A stretch of 25,265 bases of DNA from Candidatus Bathyarchaeota archaeon (GCA_029879825.1 JAOUPL010000006.1:1-25265), one strand, 5' to 3'. Shown: positions 15,319 through 22,281, counted from the first letter of the stretch. A program made the numbers and translations. The notes: generated by a model from the sequence alone, not told the origin.

Positions 15319-15942
15319 ATGAAAGAAAATAAACCAAAGATTCTGGTTCTCTTCTACTCGATGTATGGTCACACCTTCAGGATGGCCAAGGCAGTAGTTG
15401 AGGGTGTTCGAGAGGCGGGCGGCCAACCAATTCTCAAACAAGTTGCCGAACTTGTTCCCGAAAAGTTTTGGAGCGAGGATGTAAAAAAGACAAAAGAATT
15501 AATGAAGGACGTTCCGGTCGCCGATCCTCGAGAAGACCTGAAGGGAATTGATGGGATTATTATCGGCACTCCGACTCGTTTCGGCAATATGTGTGCTCAG
15601 ATGAGAAACTTTTGGGATCAGACTGGGGGTGATTGGGCGATTGGTACTCTCGTTGGCAAACCAGCGGCGGTGTTCACCAGCAGCAACACTCAACACGGAG
15701 GACAGGAAACCACCATTGTCTCAACCCATATCACGCTTTTACACCAAGGGTGTGTTCTAGTTGGTTTGCCATACTCTTTCACGGAGCAGATGACAGTTGA
15801 CGAAATAAGCGGGGGCTCACCATACGGAGCTTCAACTATTGCTGGCCCAATGGGCGAGCGTATGCCGTCGGCCAATGAGCTTAAAATGGCAAAAGATTTA
15901 GGCAAACATCTAACGACAATTGCTAAGAGGTTAGCATCATAA
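15319..15942 (+). CDS. wrbA: WrbA-type NAD(P)H:quinone oxidoreductase
   Basis: The 207-residue flavodoxin-like protein begins LVLFYSMYGHTFRMAKAVVEG (FMN phosphate loop), followed by IIGTPTRFGNMCAQMRNFWDQTG and AVFTSSNTQHGGQETT, the three WrbA signatures around FMN. WrbA is a tetrameric two-electron quinone reductase protecting against redox cycling. ATG 15319 is preceded by a perfect GGAGGTGAG; the open frame extends 38 codons further upstream but without SD or family similarity. It lies 131 bp after the Cys-rich gene, so a separate promoter is possible, although all genes from 13748 to 17177 point the same way. Confidence 0.93.
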   Translation: MKENKPKILVLFYSMYGHTFRMAKAVVEGVREAGGQPILKQVAELVPEKFWSEDVKKTKELMKDVPVADPREDLKGIDGIIIGTPTRFGNMCAQMRNFWDQTGGDWAIGTLVGKPAAVFTSSNTQHGGQETTIVSTHITLLHQGCVLVGLPYSFTEQMTVDEISGGSPYGASTIAGPMGERMPSANELKMAKDLGKHLTTIAKRLAS

Positions 15943-16019
15943 TTGGACAGCAAGTGCGAAAGGTACCCCGAACACTCCGATGAACAAAACTAAACACGTT
16001 TAGTCAGTGGGAAATTGAA

Positions 16020-16925
16020 ATGAAAACAAAAATATTCACGGTAAGAACTGAAAATCGAGAAGCGGGAATTCGAAAGCTTCTAGATCGTTTTAATCTTAGG
16101 GAATTTGGTGGAAAGAAAGTTGCCTTCAAAGCAAACTACAACAGCGCTGACCCTTTTCCTGCCTCTACCCATCTGGACACTCTGCGAACATTGGTCAACG
16201 GTCTAAAGGAGGCTAGAGCCGAAGAGATAACTTTGGCCGAGCGTAGTGGTATGGGGAACACTCGAACAGTTTTGGACCGATGCGGCGTAACTGGACTTGC
16301 GGCTGAACTGGGGTTTGAGATTCTGGTCTTAGACAAGCTCACTGAAGAAGAGTGGGTGCGACTTAAGCCAAAAGACTCCCACTGGAGGAGAGGCTTTCTC
16401 TTAGCCAAGGTTTTCCATGAGGCGGATAAAGTTGTTCAAACCTGTTGTTTGAAAACACACCGTTTCGGGGGCCACTTCACTATGTCTCTCAAAAACTCTG
16501 TTGGCCTGGTGGCTAGATTCGACCCTCAAGATGGATACGACTATATGGCTGAGCTTCACTCCTCCGAGAATCAGAGGCTCATGATAGCTGAAATAAATCA
16601 AACCCATAAGAACCACCTGATAGTTATGGACGCCACAAAAGCCTTTGTCAGAGGAGGCCCAGAAAGCGGGGACTTAGCGAATCCAAACGTCATACTAGCA
16701 GGAAAGGATAGAGTAGCCATAGACGCAGTTGGAGTAGCCATCTTGCGCCTTTTTGGAACAACTCCAGAAGTCTCGCAAGGTAGAATCTTTCAACAGGAAC
16801 AGATTGCAAGAGCAGTAGAGCTTGGCATAGGCATACAGTCAGCTAAGGACATTCAGCTCATCCCTCTAGACGCAGAGAGTGAGAAACTTACTCAAAAAAT
16901 AGAGAGAAGCTTTGAAGTAGAATGA
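16020..16925 (+). CDS. DUF362 domain protein
   Basis: This 301-residue protein has DUF362 features: KVAFKANYNSADPFPASTH near the N-terminus, ITLAERSGMGNTRTVLDRCG, VVQTCCLKTHRFGGHFTMSLKNSVG, MDATKAFVRGGPESG and RVAIDAVGVAILRLFG. The domain is widespread in anaerobes, often fused to ferredoxin domains; no fused cluster motif is present here. The biochemical role is unknown. A Cys-Cys pair (TCCLKTH) precedes the conserved KNSVG. ATG 16020 has a weak GTGGG upstream. Next to WrbA and an 80-aa winged-helix-like protein, it may belong to the same redox-stress run. Confidence 0.88.
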   Translation: MKTKIFTVRTENREAGIRKLLDRFNLREFGGKKVAFKANYNSADPFPASTHLDTLRTLVNGLKEARAEEITLAERSGMGNTRTVLDRCGVTGLAAELGFEILVLDKLTEEEWVRLKPKDSHWRRGFLLAKVFHEADKVVQTCCLKTHRFGGHFTMSLKNSVGLVARFDPQDGYDYMAELHSSENQRLMIAEINQTHKNHLIVMDATKAFVRGGPESGDLANPNVILAGKDRVAIDAVGVAILRLFGTTPEVSQGRIFQQEQIARAVELGIGIQSAKDIQLIPLDAESEKLTQKIERSFEVE

Positions 16926-16940
16926 GAAGGGTCGTTGCTT

Positions 16941-17177
16941 ATGAGCCTAAAGAAACTCAGTGAACCGGAAGCTGTCGAGCTTGTCATCTCCATATTGAAG
17001 GAAACGGGAAAGCCTCTTACAACGCGAGAGATTGAAGAGAAAACCCGAAAACTAATGGTCTCTTGTCCAGACAAGACACCCGTATTCCTAAACAGGTTAC
17101 GCTTGAAAGGAATCATTGAGGGCCGGCTTTCCGCGGAAAGGAGAGGGTGGATTTGGTGGATCAAAAGAGAAGGTTAG
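16941..17177 (+). CDS. Small winged-helix-like protein (78-80 aa)
   Basis: The product is a single small domain: EAVELVISILKETGKPLTTREIEEKTRK looks like helix 1-helix 2 of a winged helix, VFLNRLRLKGIIEGRLS like the recognition helix and strand, and RRGWIWWIKREG like the wing. This is the common archaeal pattern of a compact DNA-binding protein, though such folds may also mediate protein contacts. ATG 16941 or an upstream TTG (16935, with AAGG at better spacing) could start it. It follows DUF362 by 15 bp. Its stop overlaps the DsrH-like stop on the other strand by 4 bases. Confidence 0.65.
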   Translation: MSLKKLSEPEAVELVISILKETGKPLTTREIEEKTRKLMVSCPDKTPVFLNRLRLKGIIEGRLSAERRGWIWWIKREG

Positions 17178-17482
17178 ATCCAAGAAACTATTCTATGGTA
17201 TTCATCCATCACAAGTCTGACCCAATCTTTGTAATCAACAATTTTGACCCCTTTCTTTATCTTTTTCAATAAACCTCGAGCCTCGCAGTCAGCTTTTAGA
17301 GCGTAGGCGTCGAGCCCAGCGTCCACGAGCCTCTTAGAATACTCGGCTGATGTTAACGCTGCACAAGAGTCGTGAATATGCATTACACCAACTTTCTCTC
17401 CTTTCTGAACTGCTCTGAGTGCCATATCGAGAATAGACGCGTAATCGCCAACGAACGGAGATTTACCTAAAATTATCAACAA
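17174..17482 (-). CDS. DsrH/TusB-like sulfur-relay protein
   Basis: This 102-residue protein resembles DsrH/TusB: MLIILGKSPFVGDY, a Rossmann-like fold, a central IHDSCAAL with C40 at the region holding the family cysteine, and LKADCEARGLLKKIKKGVKIVDYKDWVRLV at the end. In TusBCD and DsrEFH these subunits pass persulfide sulfur to TusE/DsrC partners for tRNA thiolation or sulfur oxidation. No DsrC, TusA or sulfite reductase gene is in the window. The start is TTG 17482, with AGGAGAG overlapping the DsrF-like stop. It is the third gene of the minus-strand operon. Confidence 0.75.
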   Translation of the reverse strand: MLIILGKSPFVGDYASILDMALRAVQKGEKVGVMHIHDSCAALTSAEYSKRLVDAGLDAYALKADCEARGLLKKIKKGVKIVDYKDWVRLVMDEYHRIVSWI

Positions 17483-17494
17483 GTGCCATCTCTC

Positions 17495-17854
17495 CTAAAA
17501 CGCCATTACTGCTTCGTTTTCCACGATCAGTTTTACAGCCTCATCTTTCGACAATAGTTTCACGTTGAAGCTTTCGTCAAGGTCGATAATCTTCAGATTC
17601 CGCTTAACCACGGAATCCCTTAGAGCATACAATCCAACCAAGTCTGCGAGAGTTTTTAATCGCTCATAATGAGAGTCCAGCCCAGCGGCTTCTGGCCTTT
17701 GATTCTTTAGCAGGCAATACACTCCATCGTCTATGAAAAGCAGTTTTGGAAGAACATCCATGGCGACCATGGCGGTGGCTATTCGAAAACCTTCAGCCGC
17801 CATCAAACTTCCATAAGGGGAACTTTTTGTAACTAAAAGAATTTTTCTCGGCAC
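17495..17854 (-). CDS. DsrF/TusC-like sulfur-relay protein
   Basis: The roughly 119-residue protein is of the DsrE/F fold: KILLVTKSSPYGSLMAAEGFRIATAM is the nucleotide-like first strand and helix, LLFIDDGVYCLLKNQ is the family's central motif, and IIDLDESFNVKLLSKDEAV is near the end. TusC/DsrF is the structural middle subunit of the heterohexamer. The usual catalytic Cys belongs to the DsrE partner. The start is GTG 17854, with GAGGTG 6 bases upstream; an earlier GTG at 17863 lies inside that SD and is less likely. It is immediately downstream of the DsrE-like gene. Confidence 0.78.
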   Translation of the reverse strand: MPRKILLVTKSSPYGSLMAAEGFRIATAMVAMDVLPKLLFIDDGVYCLLKNQRPEAAGLDSHYERLKTLADLVGLYALRDSVVKRNLKIIDLDESFNVKLLSKDEAVKLIVENEAVMAF

Positions 17855-17864
17855 AGGCGACACC

Positions 17865-18230
17865 TCAAATACTGAACGCTATAACTCTGTCAGATTGATC
17901 CATTAGTAGAGCCAATTCGCCTAGACTGCTTTCTATGGCGCCTTTGATCAACGCCTTCTTAGAATCGATGCCTCTAAGCCTTGCGCTTTCCCTGCATGCT
18001 AGGAAATGGACTCCCCTGGTGATTAGCTCCGCAAGCTTTTTCGCAGGCGTTTTCTGATCTGGCAAAATCTGGCTTGCCATCAAGTTATAAACGGCGTCTA
18101 CGTCACAGAACACGGTAACTTCGTGGCCTGCTTCCACTGCGGCTTTGGCAAACTCATAAACACTGTCTGTGTTTTGGAACTGCATTGGTGAAGAAAACAA
18201 GATTATGAGTAGTTTTCCCAAACTTTTCAC
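17865..18230 (-). CDS. DsrE/TusD-like sulfur carrier
   Basis: The 121-residue protein opens with LLIILFSSPMQFQNTDSVYEFAKAAVEAGHEVTVFCD, the DsrE signature. It carries C79 in FLACRESARLRG, matching the active-site cysteine of TusD/DsrE that carries persulfide sulfur. IKGAIESSLGELALLMDQSDRVIAF is the usual C-terminus. GTG 18230 or TTG 18221 (better spaced after GGTGA) may be the start. It is the first of three consecutive DsrE-, DsrF- and DsrH-like genes and lies 153 bp after a ferredoxin gene on the same strand, suggesting a redox-coupled sulfur-transfer unit. Confidence 0.82.
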   Translation of the reverse strand: MKSLGKLLIILFSSPMQFQNTDSVYEFAKAAVEAGHEVTVFCDVDAVYNLMASQILPDQKTPAKKLAELITRGVHFLACRESARLRGIDSKKALIKGAIESSLGELALLMDQSDRVIAFSI

Positions 18231-18383
18231 CCTGCGCTATTAACAATTTAACAGATTTCTACTTAAAGACCTACGTTTTCATTAGCCTAACGTTTTTCTG
18301 GTTCCTTTCTTTCCTTCAAGTGAATTTAGATTAACAGGTGATTAAGGAATAGATTACAGAATTATAGAATATCCGAGGAAGGT

Positions 18384-18626
18384 CTAAGTCTCAAGTATTT
18401 CGATAGCGGCTGTCGGACAGCTTTTGACGCAAGCAACACATCCTAGGCACGTTTCCGCCGTCTCACGGCATTCTGAACAAAGCTGTTTCGCCCTGATGCC
18501 TAAACAGGCTTCGGGATTCGCAACCCTCACTTTTCCTTTATGAAGCTCTAAGACGAAAGCCGGACAAAACGCGACGCATACTCCGCAGCCATCACACAAC
18601 TCTAAGTCGATTTGTATCTTGGGCAT
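18384..18626 (-). CDS. Ferredoxin with two 4Fe-4S motifs and extra cysteines
   Basis: The 80-residue protein has C11-x2-C14-x2-C17-x3-C21-P and C60-x2-C63-x2-C66-x3-C70-P, two complete 4Fe-4S motifs. The insert between them carries three additional cysteines (C41, C50, C53 in CLGIRAKQLCSECRE). It is probably a soluble electron carrier, or a small subunit for a partner enzyme. ATG 18626 is preferred because the conserved domain begins there and the shared TATA-like element at 18682-18690 would place the transcript start about 30 bp upstream. In-frame GTG/ATG 18677/18674 would add 16-17 residues (KRFLGCFRRLVNEEE) of no family character. Confidence 0.85.
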   Translation of the reverse strand: MPKIQIDLELCDGCGVCVAFCPAFVLELHKGKVRVANPEACLGIRAKQLCSECRETAETCLGCVACVKSCPTAAIEILET

Positions 18627-18681
18627 TTCTTCTTCATTAACTAACCTACGGAAACAACCTAAAAAGCGTTTCATCACTAGG

Positions 18682-18690
18682 TTAAATTAT
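18682..18690. promoter_or_regulatory. Shared TATA-like element between ferredoxin and arsC-like genes
   Basis: TTAAATTAT is TATA-like on both strands. Going right, 25 bp leads to about 18711, the ATG of the ArsC-like gene, predicting a leaderless mRNA. Going left it leads to about 18660, giving the ferredoxin a leader of about 30 nt. Confidence 0.4.
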
Positions 18691-18710
18691 CGGTCTAACA
18701 TATTCATGGG

Positions 18711-19124
18711 ATGGTAAGATTCGTGAAGAAAGTCTTGTTTGTGTGCGTTGAAAATGCTCGCAGAAGCCAGATGGCGGAAGCCTTTCTTAATAAGTTGGCC
18801 AAGGGTCATGCTGTTGCGGCTAGCGCAGGTGCTAGACCGGCGTCAAAGGTTGATGAAAAGGCTGTAGAAGTGATGAAAGAAATCGGAATCGATATAACCA
18901 AGCAGAGACCCAAAGCGCTGACCATGATGATGGTGGAAGAAGCCGACGTAGTGATAACGATGGGTTGTGGACCCGAGGTCTGTCCCGTAGTTCCAAAAAG
19001 AGTAGCAGAATGGAAAATGGAAGATCCAGCAGGAAAACCTATTGCGAAATTCAGAGAGGTAAGAAACGAGATTAGGAAAAGAGTTGGAAAACTGGTTGAG
19101 ACCCTAAAGAACGCCGATAAATAA
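18711..19124 (+). CDS. arsC: Arsenate reductase (thioredoxin-linked, LMW-PTP fold)
   Basis: This 137-residue protein has the phosphatase P-loop C12-V-E-N-A-R-R18-S19 (CX5R-S) and the general acid D105 in MEDPAGK. GCGPEVCPVVP provides C86 and C91, close to the Cys triad C10/C82/C89 of S. aureus ArsC that shuttles a disulfide to thioredoxin. This combination argues for arsenate reduction rather than plain protein-tyrosine phosphatase activity. Reducing partners could be the PDO or other thiol proteins in the window. There is no SD before ATG 18711, but TATA spacing predicts leaderless transcription; a GTG at 18723 is an alternative start. Confidence 0.85.
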   Translation: MVRFVKKVLFVCVENARRSQMAEAFLNKLAKGHAVAASAGARPASKVDEKAVEVMKEIGIDITKQRPKALTMMMVEEADVVITMGCGPEVCPVVPKRVAEWKMEDPAGKPIAKFREVRNEIRKRVGKLVETLKNADK

Positions 19125-19208
19125 TTTTCTCCAGCGGAGCAGGGGTCCCAACTCAAACCATTGGAATCTCTAGCGAATTTAGCCTGACGTTTTGCCTTGG
19201 GGGTGTAA

Positions 19209-19568
19209 TCATTTTTGGAAACTGAGTTTCATCCATTCTGCCGCCTCTCGCAAGATCGGATTTGGGCTTACATCGATTACTGGAATGTCTAAGGTGCCCA
19301 CTTTGATGGTTGATTTGTATTCTGGCATCAGGGCGAATATTACCTCTGTCCAGTAGATGCGGCCTTCCAGAAATTCTTTCATTAGACTGTCGGTTGTAGG
19401 CGGTAAAAGTGAATATGAGAATGTCACGCCTTCAGCCCATTTGAGGACGAGTGGCTGCCCAACTCTGATAATAGTGGCTATGGTTTGGGACAGAGCTTCC
19501 ATTGAAGGGTATTGTGTACACTCTAAAATAACCAGTTGCTTAGGTGGGCTGCAAACAATTTCAACCAT
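19209..19568 (-). CDS. Uncharacterised 119-aa protein
   Basis: The 119-residue soluble protein matches no family I recognise. Visible segments are an N-terminal strand pattern MVEIVCSPPKQLVILEC, a helix SMEALSQTIATIIRVGQ, FLEGRIYWTEVIFALMPEY, and a terminal IPVIDVSPNPILREAAEWM. Two cysteines occur near the N-terminus (C6, C17). ATG 19568 has GGTGAT at proper distance, which supports a real gene. It lies 86 bp downstream of the Cys-rich HTH regulator on the same strand and may share its transcript, and so be a target of the operators at 20112-20146. Confidence 0.6.
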   Translation of the reverse strand: MVEIVCSPPKQLVILECTQYPSMEALSQTIATIIRVGQPLVLKWAEGVTFSYSLLPPTTDSLMKEFLEGRIYWTEVIFALMPEYKSTIKVGTLDIPVIDVSPNPILREAAEWMKLSFQK

Positions 19569-19654
19569 AACAAAATCACCAGACTAAAATCTCCTTTGTT
19601 TTGGTTAAAACATTTTCCACTCTAGACAACGTAAAAGCATCTGCAGTCTACCCA

Positions 19655-20065
19655 TTACTTTTTGATTTCTGCTGCACAAAAATGAGTGCCCGAATGACAA
19701 ACAAAGCATTGTTGAACGTCAATCGTTGGATCGGAGAGTTTGCATAACTCGCACATCAGCCCTTTTTGTCTGACGATTTCGCAGGCTACGCAAAACTTTG
19801 TCACAAGTTCGTATTTTGACATACCCCCATTAGCCAATGACACAACGATTTCCCTAATTGTAGGCTGAACTTCTTCCACTTTTTCGATTCTTATAACGGT
19901 ACCTCTAACATGCCGGGTATATTTACTCACGGCAGTTTGGGTGACGCCTAAAAGCCTTGCCACATCCTTTTGTTTCAACCCGTGAGTTTGTGTAAGTTCT
20001 CTTGCTATGGCAGATCGAAGGGCTGGAACCAGCGATCTCACCGCGACTTCGCATGGTAGCAACAT
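19655..20065 (-). CDS. Cys-rich helix-turn-helix regulator (XRE-like, COG2522-type)
   Basis: This 136-residue DNA-binding protein has a lambda/XRE-type HTH, LKQKDVARLLGVTQTAVSKYTRHVRG (about 30-55), and a C-terminal region with seven cysteines: C92-x2-C95, C105-x2-C108, C120-x2-C123 (then H124) and C130. That could hold zinc or an iron-sulfur cluster and act as a sensor. The open frame extends 47 codons upstream, but that part translates the operator repeats (MTYVI, MTYVM) and is not protein-like. ATG 20065 has GGTGAAG upstream and a TATA box at about 20102-20110. Tandem inverted repeats directly behind that box suggest autoregulation. It is divergent from a second Cys-containing regulator. 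Confidence 0.82.
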   Translation of the reverse strand: MLLPCEVAVRSLVPALRSAIARELTQTHGLKQKDVARLLGVTQTAVSKYTRHVRGTVIRIEKVEEVQPTIREIVVSLANGGMSKYELVTKFCVACEIVRQKGLMCELCKLSDPTIDVQQCFVCHSGTHFCAAEIKK

Positions 20066-20101
20066 GTTTTTCTTCACCGATGATACTATTGCTACAGAAA
20101 G

Positions 20102-20146
20102 GTATATAAGCATGACGTATGTCATGTTTAGTATGACGTATGTCAT
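20102..20146. promoter_or_regulatory. Tandem 14-bp operator repeats and TATA box of the Cys-rich regulator
   Basis: ATGACGTATGTCAT occurs at 20112-20125 and again at 20133-20146, 21 bp apart (two helical turns, same face). Each has 5-bp arms ATGAC/GTCAT around GTAT. On the minus strand the nearer copy lies two to three bases behind the TATA box CTTATATACC (20101-20110). A third exact copy, inverted, is at 9462-9475. Confidence 0.75.
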
Positions 20147-20236
20147 AGAGGGACTTAGTGAGGGGGATGTTCTTGCCTTTTTTCTTTTCTCCTTTCTCTC
20201 TTTCAATAGGGCCAGAGACGATGACCCATCAAGGCT

Positions 20237-20255
20237 TCTTTATGACATGCGTCGT
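20237..20255 (+). promoter_or_regulatory. Degenerate operator overlapping the presumed promoter of the winged-helix gene
   Basis: ATGACATGCGTCGT (20242-20255) matches the inverted operator sequence at 12 of 14 positions. It overlaps a weak TATA-like CTTTATGA (about 20238-20245). A start about 25 bp downstream would fall near ATG 20270. It could give weaker co-regulation of the divergent gene, but chance similarity is possible. Confidence 0.35.
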
Positions 20256-20269
20256 TGGGGGCGTCAACA

Positions 20270-21286
20270 ATGGTTCTTGAAATAAACTCCCGTCAATGGT
20301 TATCCAAGATAGTAAATAACAGTTCAGAATTGGTCGAAATTCTCGAACAAGCGGATAGAATTTGCCAATACTGCGAGCCTATCTCTCCCATGATTTGCGT
20401 TGAGCGTTGCGAGATATGGAGAGCAAAAAACGAATTTCTTGAAATTAATGGAATGTTGTGCGCAGACGAGCATGTGCATGACCTGCTCAACGCTGTCAAA
20501 AACGATAGACGACAAACAGTTATCGAGGCCCTTTCTGAACGTCCTCGTGGCATAAAAGGATTACAAGAATACCTGAAAAGTAAGGGATACTATCACAGCC
20601 GGCACACCATAGCCAGCGAATATGTTGAACCACTGATAAAAGCAGGTCTTGTCAAAAGAGATGACGTCAAGTATAGGTTAACGTTGTATGGTCAGAAATT
20701 TCGCGACGTATCGAACAGATTCAATGTTGAAAATTCGCTACCACCCCATTCTCGTTGCTACGAAGAAATAGTGCTGAAAAAATTGAAGGATGGACCGAAA
20801 ACCTATGCGGACCTTGTTGAATCACTAACTCAAAAAAGTTTGTCCAGGTCTCTAAACAGGCTTACAGAAAATGGGTTGATAACAAGGAGCCAAACCCCAG
20901 ACTACGTCTTCTACTTCAGAACCAAAAAAGTGCCGAAAAAGCCATTTTCACCAACAGAGAAGAAAATCTATGAAACCGTTCCGGAAGTCGGTATATCTGC
21001 CCGCGAGCTTTCTGAGAAAGGTGGTATAAACCTCAGAAGAACCTACAAATATCTACGAAGGCTAAGGAAGAGGCGCCTTGTTTTCACTCGAAAAAAGCCT
21101 AGAACATACGAATTGACACCTTCTGGAATGGAACTTGCCAACTTCCTAGAAGAAACGGCGAATCTTGTCTTAGACGCCTCGAAGGCCTCAGCCTTTCTGC
21201 TTGACCGTTCTAAACAAGCAACAGATGTTCCCACGCCTTTATTCACGGAGTTCTCTCCAAGACCGCTTCGACAACCCACCTCTTAG
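20270..21286 (+). CDS. Multi-winged-helix regulator with N-terminal Cys cluster
   Basis: The roughly 338-residue protein has an N-terminal segment with C32-x2-C35-x7-C43-x3-C47 (CQYCEPISPMICVERCEIW), a likely metal or cluster site. Three winged-helix-like units follow: about 65-150 (VIEALSERPRGIKGLQEYL, VEPLIKAGLVKR), 160-220 (VLKKLKDGPKTYADLVESL, LNRLTENGLITR) and 225-300 (KIYETVPEVGISARELSEKG, LRRLRKRRLVFTRKKPRTYEL). I do not recognise a named family. ATG 20270 is chosen; an in-frame TTG 15 bases upstream overlaps the degenerate operator. The last 44 bases overlap the 3' end of the HtrA-like gene on the other strand. It is divergent from another Cys-rich regulator. Confidence 0.75.
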   Translation: MVLEINSRQWLSKIVNNSSELVEILEQADRICQYCEPISPMICVERCEIWRAKNEFLEINGMLCADEHVHDLLNAVKNDRRQTVIEALSERPRGIKGLQEYLKSKGYYHSRHTIASEYVEPLIKAGLVKRDDVKYRLTLYGQKFRDVSNRFNVENSLPPHSRCYEEIVLKKLKDGPKTYADLVESLTQKSLSRSLNRLTENGLITRSQTPDYVFYFRTKKVPKKPFSPTEKKIYETVPEVGISARELSEKGGINLRRTYKYLRRLRKRRLVFTRKKPRTYELTPSGMELANFLEETANLVLDASKASAFLLDRSKQATDVPTPLFTEFSPRPLRQPTS

Positions 21287-22178
21287 AGTCTCGAAGAATC
21301 AATATTTCCACTTTTTCTCCAGCCTTTCTTTTTTGGATCTCCTTAACCAATCTTTCTATGCTGTTTGTATCTGCACCAGCAAATTTGAGAACTACATCAC
21401 CTGCAACTATCTCGGCGTGATCTGCGGGGCTTTCGGGTATAACTCTTGTAACAAGAACCCCTCTATCAACGGGTAAACCATAGTAGGACGCAACTTCTCT
21501 AGTAACAGTTAATCCACTTACGCCAAGCCAAGGTCTAATCATACTTCCGTGAACAATGATTTCGTTGGTGCATTTCTTAGCTGAATTTATGGGAATGGCG
21601 AAGCCTATGCCCTGAGCGAAGGGAATAATCGCTGTATTGATAGCGACTACTCTTCCATGCATATCCACTAGCGGTCCGCCACTATTTCCAGGATTTATAG
21701 CAGCGTCAGTTTGAACGAGGTTTTCTATCATGCCTCTTTGTGAGTCTATAGATCTGTTCAGAGCACTTATCACCCCGGAAGTAACTGTTGGACCACCAGC
21801 AAGTCCGAAGGGATTACCAATCGCAAAGACTCTTTGCCCCACTCTTAGTTTATCGGAGTCGCCTAGTTTTGCCGCTGGAAGATTCTCCTCCTTCACTTTG
21901 ATTATGGCCACGTCGTGGGTTGAACATGTTCCGATGACTCTACCTTCTAATACACGCCCATCAGTTAACGTCACCCCGATTTTCTCTGCGCCCGCAACGA
22001 CATAGTTGTTTGTCAAAATCTGACCTTCTGGATCGATGATGGTTCCTGAGCCCATTCCTTTAACAGGGACGGCTCTATAGAAAATATGGTGGAGAAGTTT
22101 GATGGTGCTTACGTTGACTACGCTGCGGCTTACTTTGTCTAACACTTCAAGAACTGAAGCCTCATCATAACTTGACAA
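21243..22178 (-). CDS. HtrA/DegP-like serine protease homologue with catalytic His replaced
   Basis: The roughly 311-residue protein has a trypsin-like domain and one C-terminal PDZ domain (about 210-305). The catalytic Ser is intact in NPGNSGGPL (S166), and the Asp in THDVAIIKV (D89) is present. The His position, normally TNNHV, reads TNNYV (Y59; codon TAT at 22004-22002). There is no signal peptide or membrane anchor, unlike periplasmic DegP, so it is probably cytoplasmic. TTG 22178 follows GAGGGGAG; a TTG 10 codons upstream lacks an SD. It ends the redox operon begun by PDO. It may be a chaperone or binding protein, or have altered catalysis. Confidence 0.85.
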   Translation of the reverse strand: MSSYDEASVLEVLDKVSRSVVNVSTIKLLHHIFYRAVPVKGMGSGTIIDPEGQILTNNYVVAGAEKIGVTLTDGRVLEGRVIGTCSTHDVAIIKVKEENLPAAKLGDSDKLRVGQRVFAIGNPFGLAGGPTVTSGVISALNRSIDSQRGMIENLVQTDAAINPGNSGGPLVDMHGRVVAINTAIIPFAQGIGFAIPINSAKKCTNEIIVHGSMIRPWLGVSGLTVTREVASYYGLPVDRGVLVTRVIPESPADHAEIVAGDVVLKFAGADTNSIERLVKEIQKRKAGEKVEILILRDSKRWVVEAVLERTP

Positions 22179-22281
22179 GTTACTCCCCTCAGACTTTGTT
22201 GTGACCAAGGAAATTTTTGTCTTTCGACTTCTACGTTAATTCTTGTTGCCAGAGGAGAAGGAATTCACAATGCCCCAAGGC

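Noticed and set aside
17174..19124. Possibility of a full dissimilatory sulfur pathway.
   Set aside because: Only DsrE/F/H-like genes and a ferredoxin are present; no DsrAB, DsrC or sulfur reductase is visible.
20066..20206. N-terminal extension of the Cys-rich HTH regulator containing MTYVILNMTYVM.
   Set aside because: The repeated peptide is just the translated operator repeats. The TATA box and the SD before ATG 20065 place the real start downstream.
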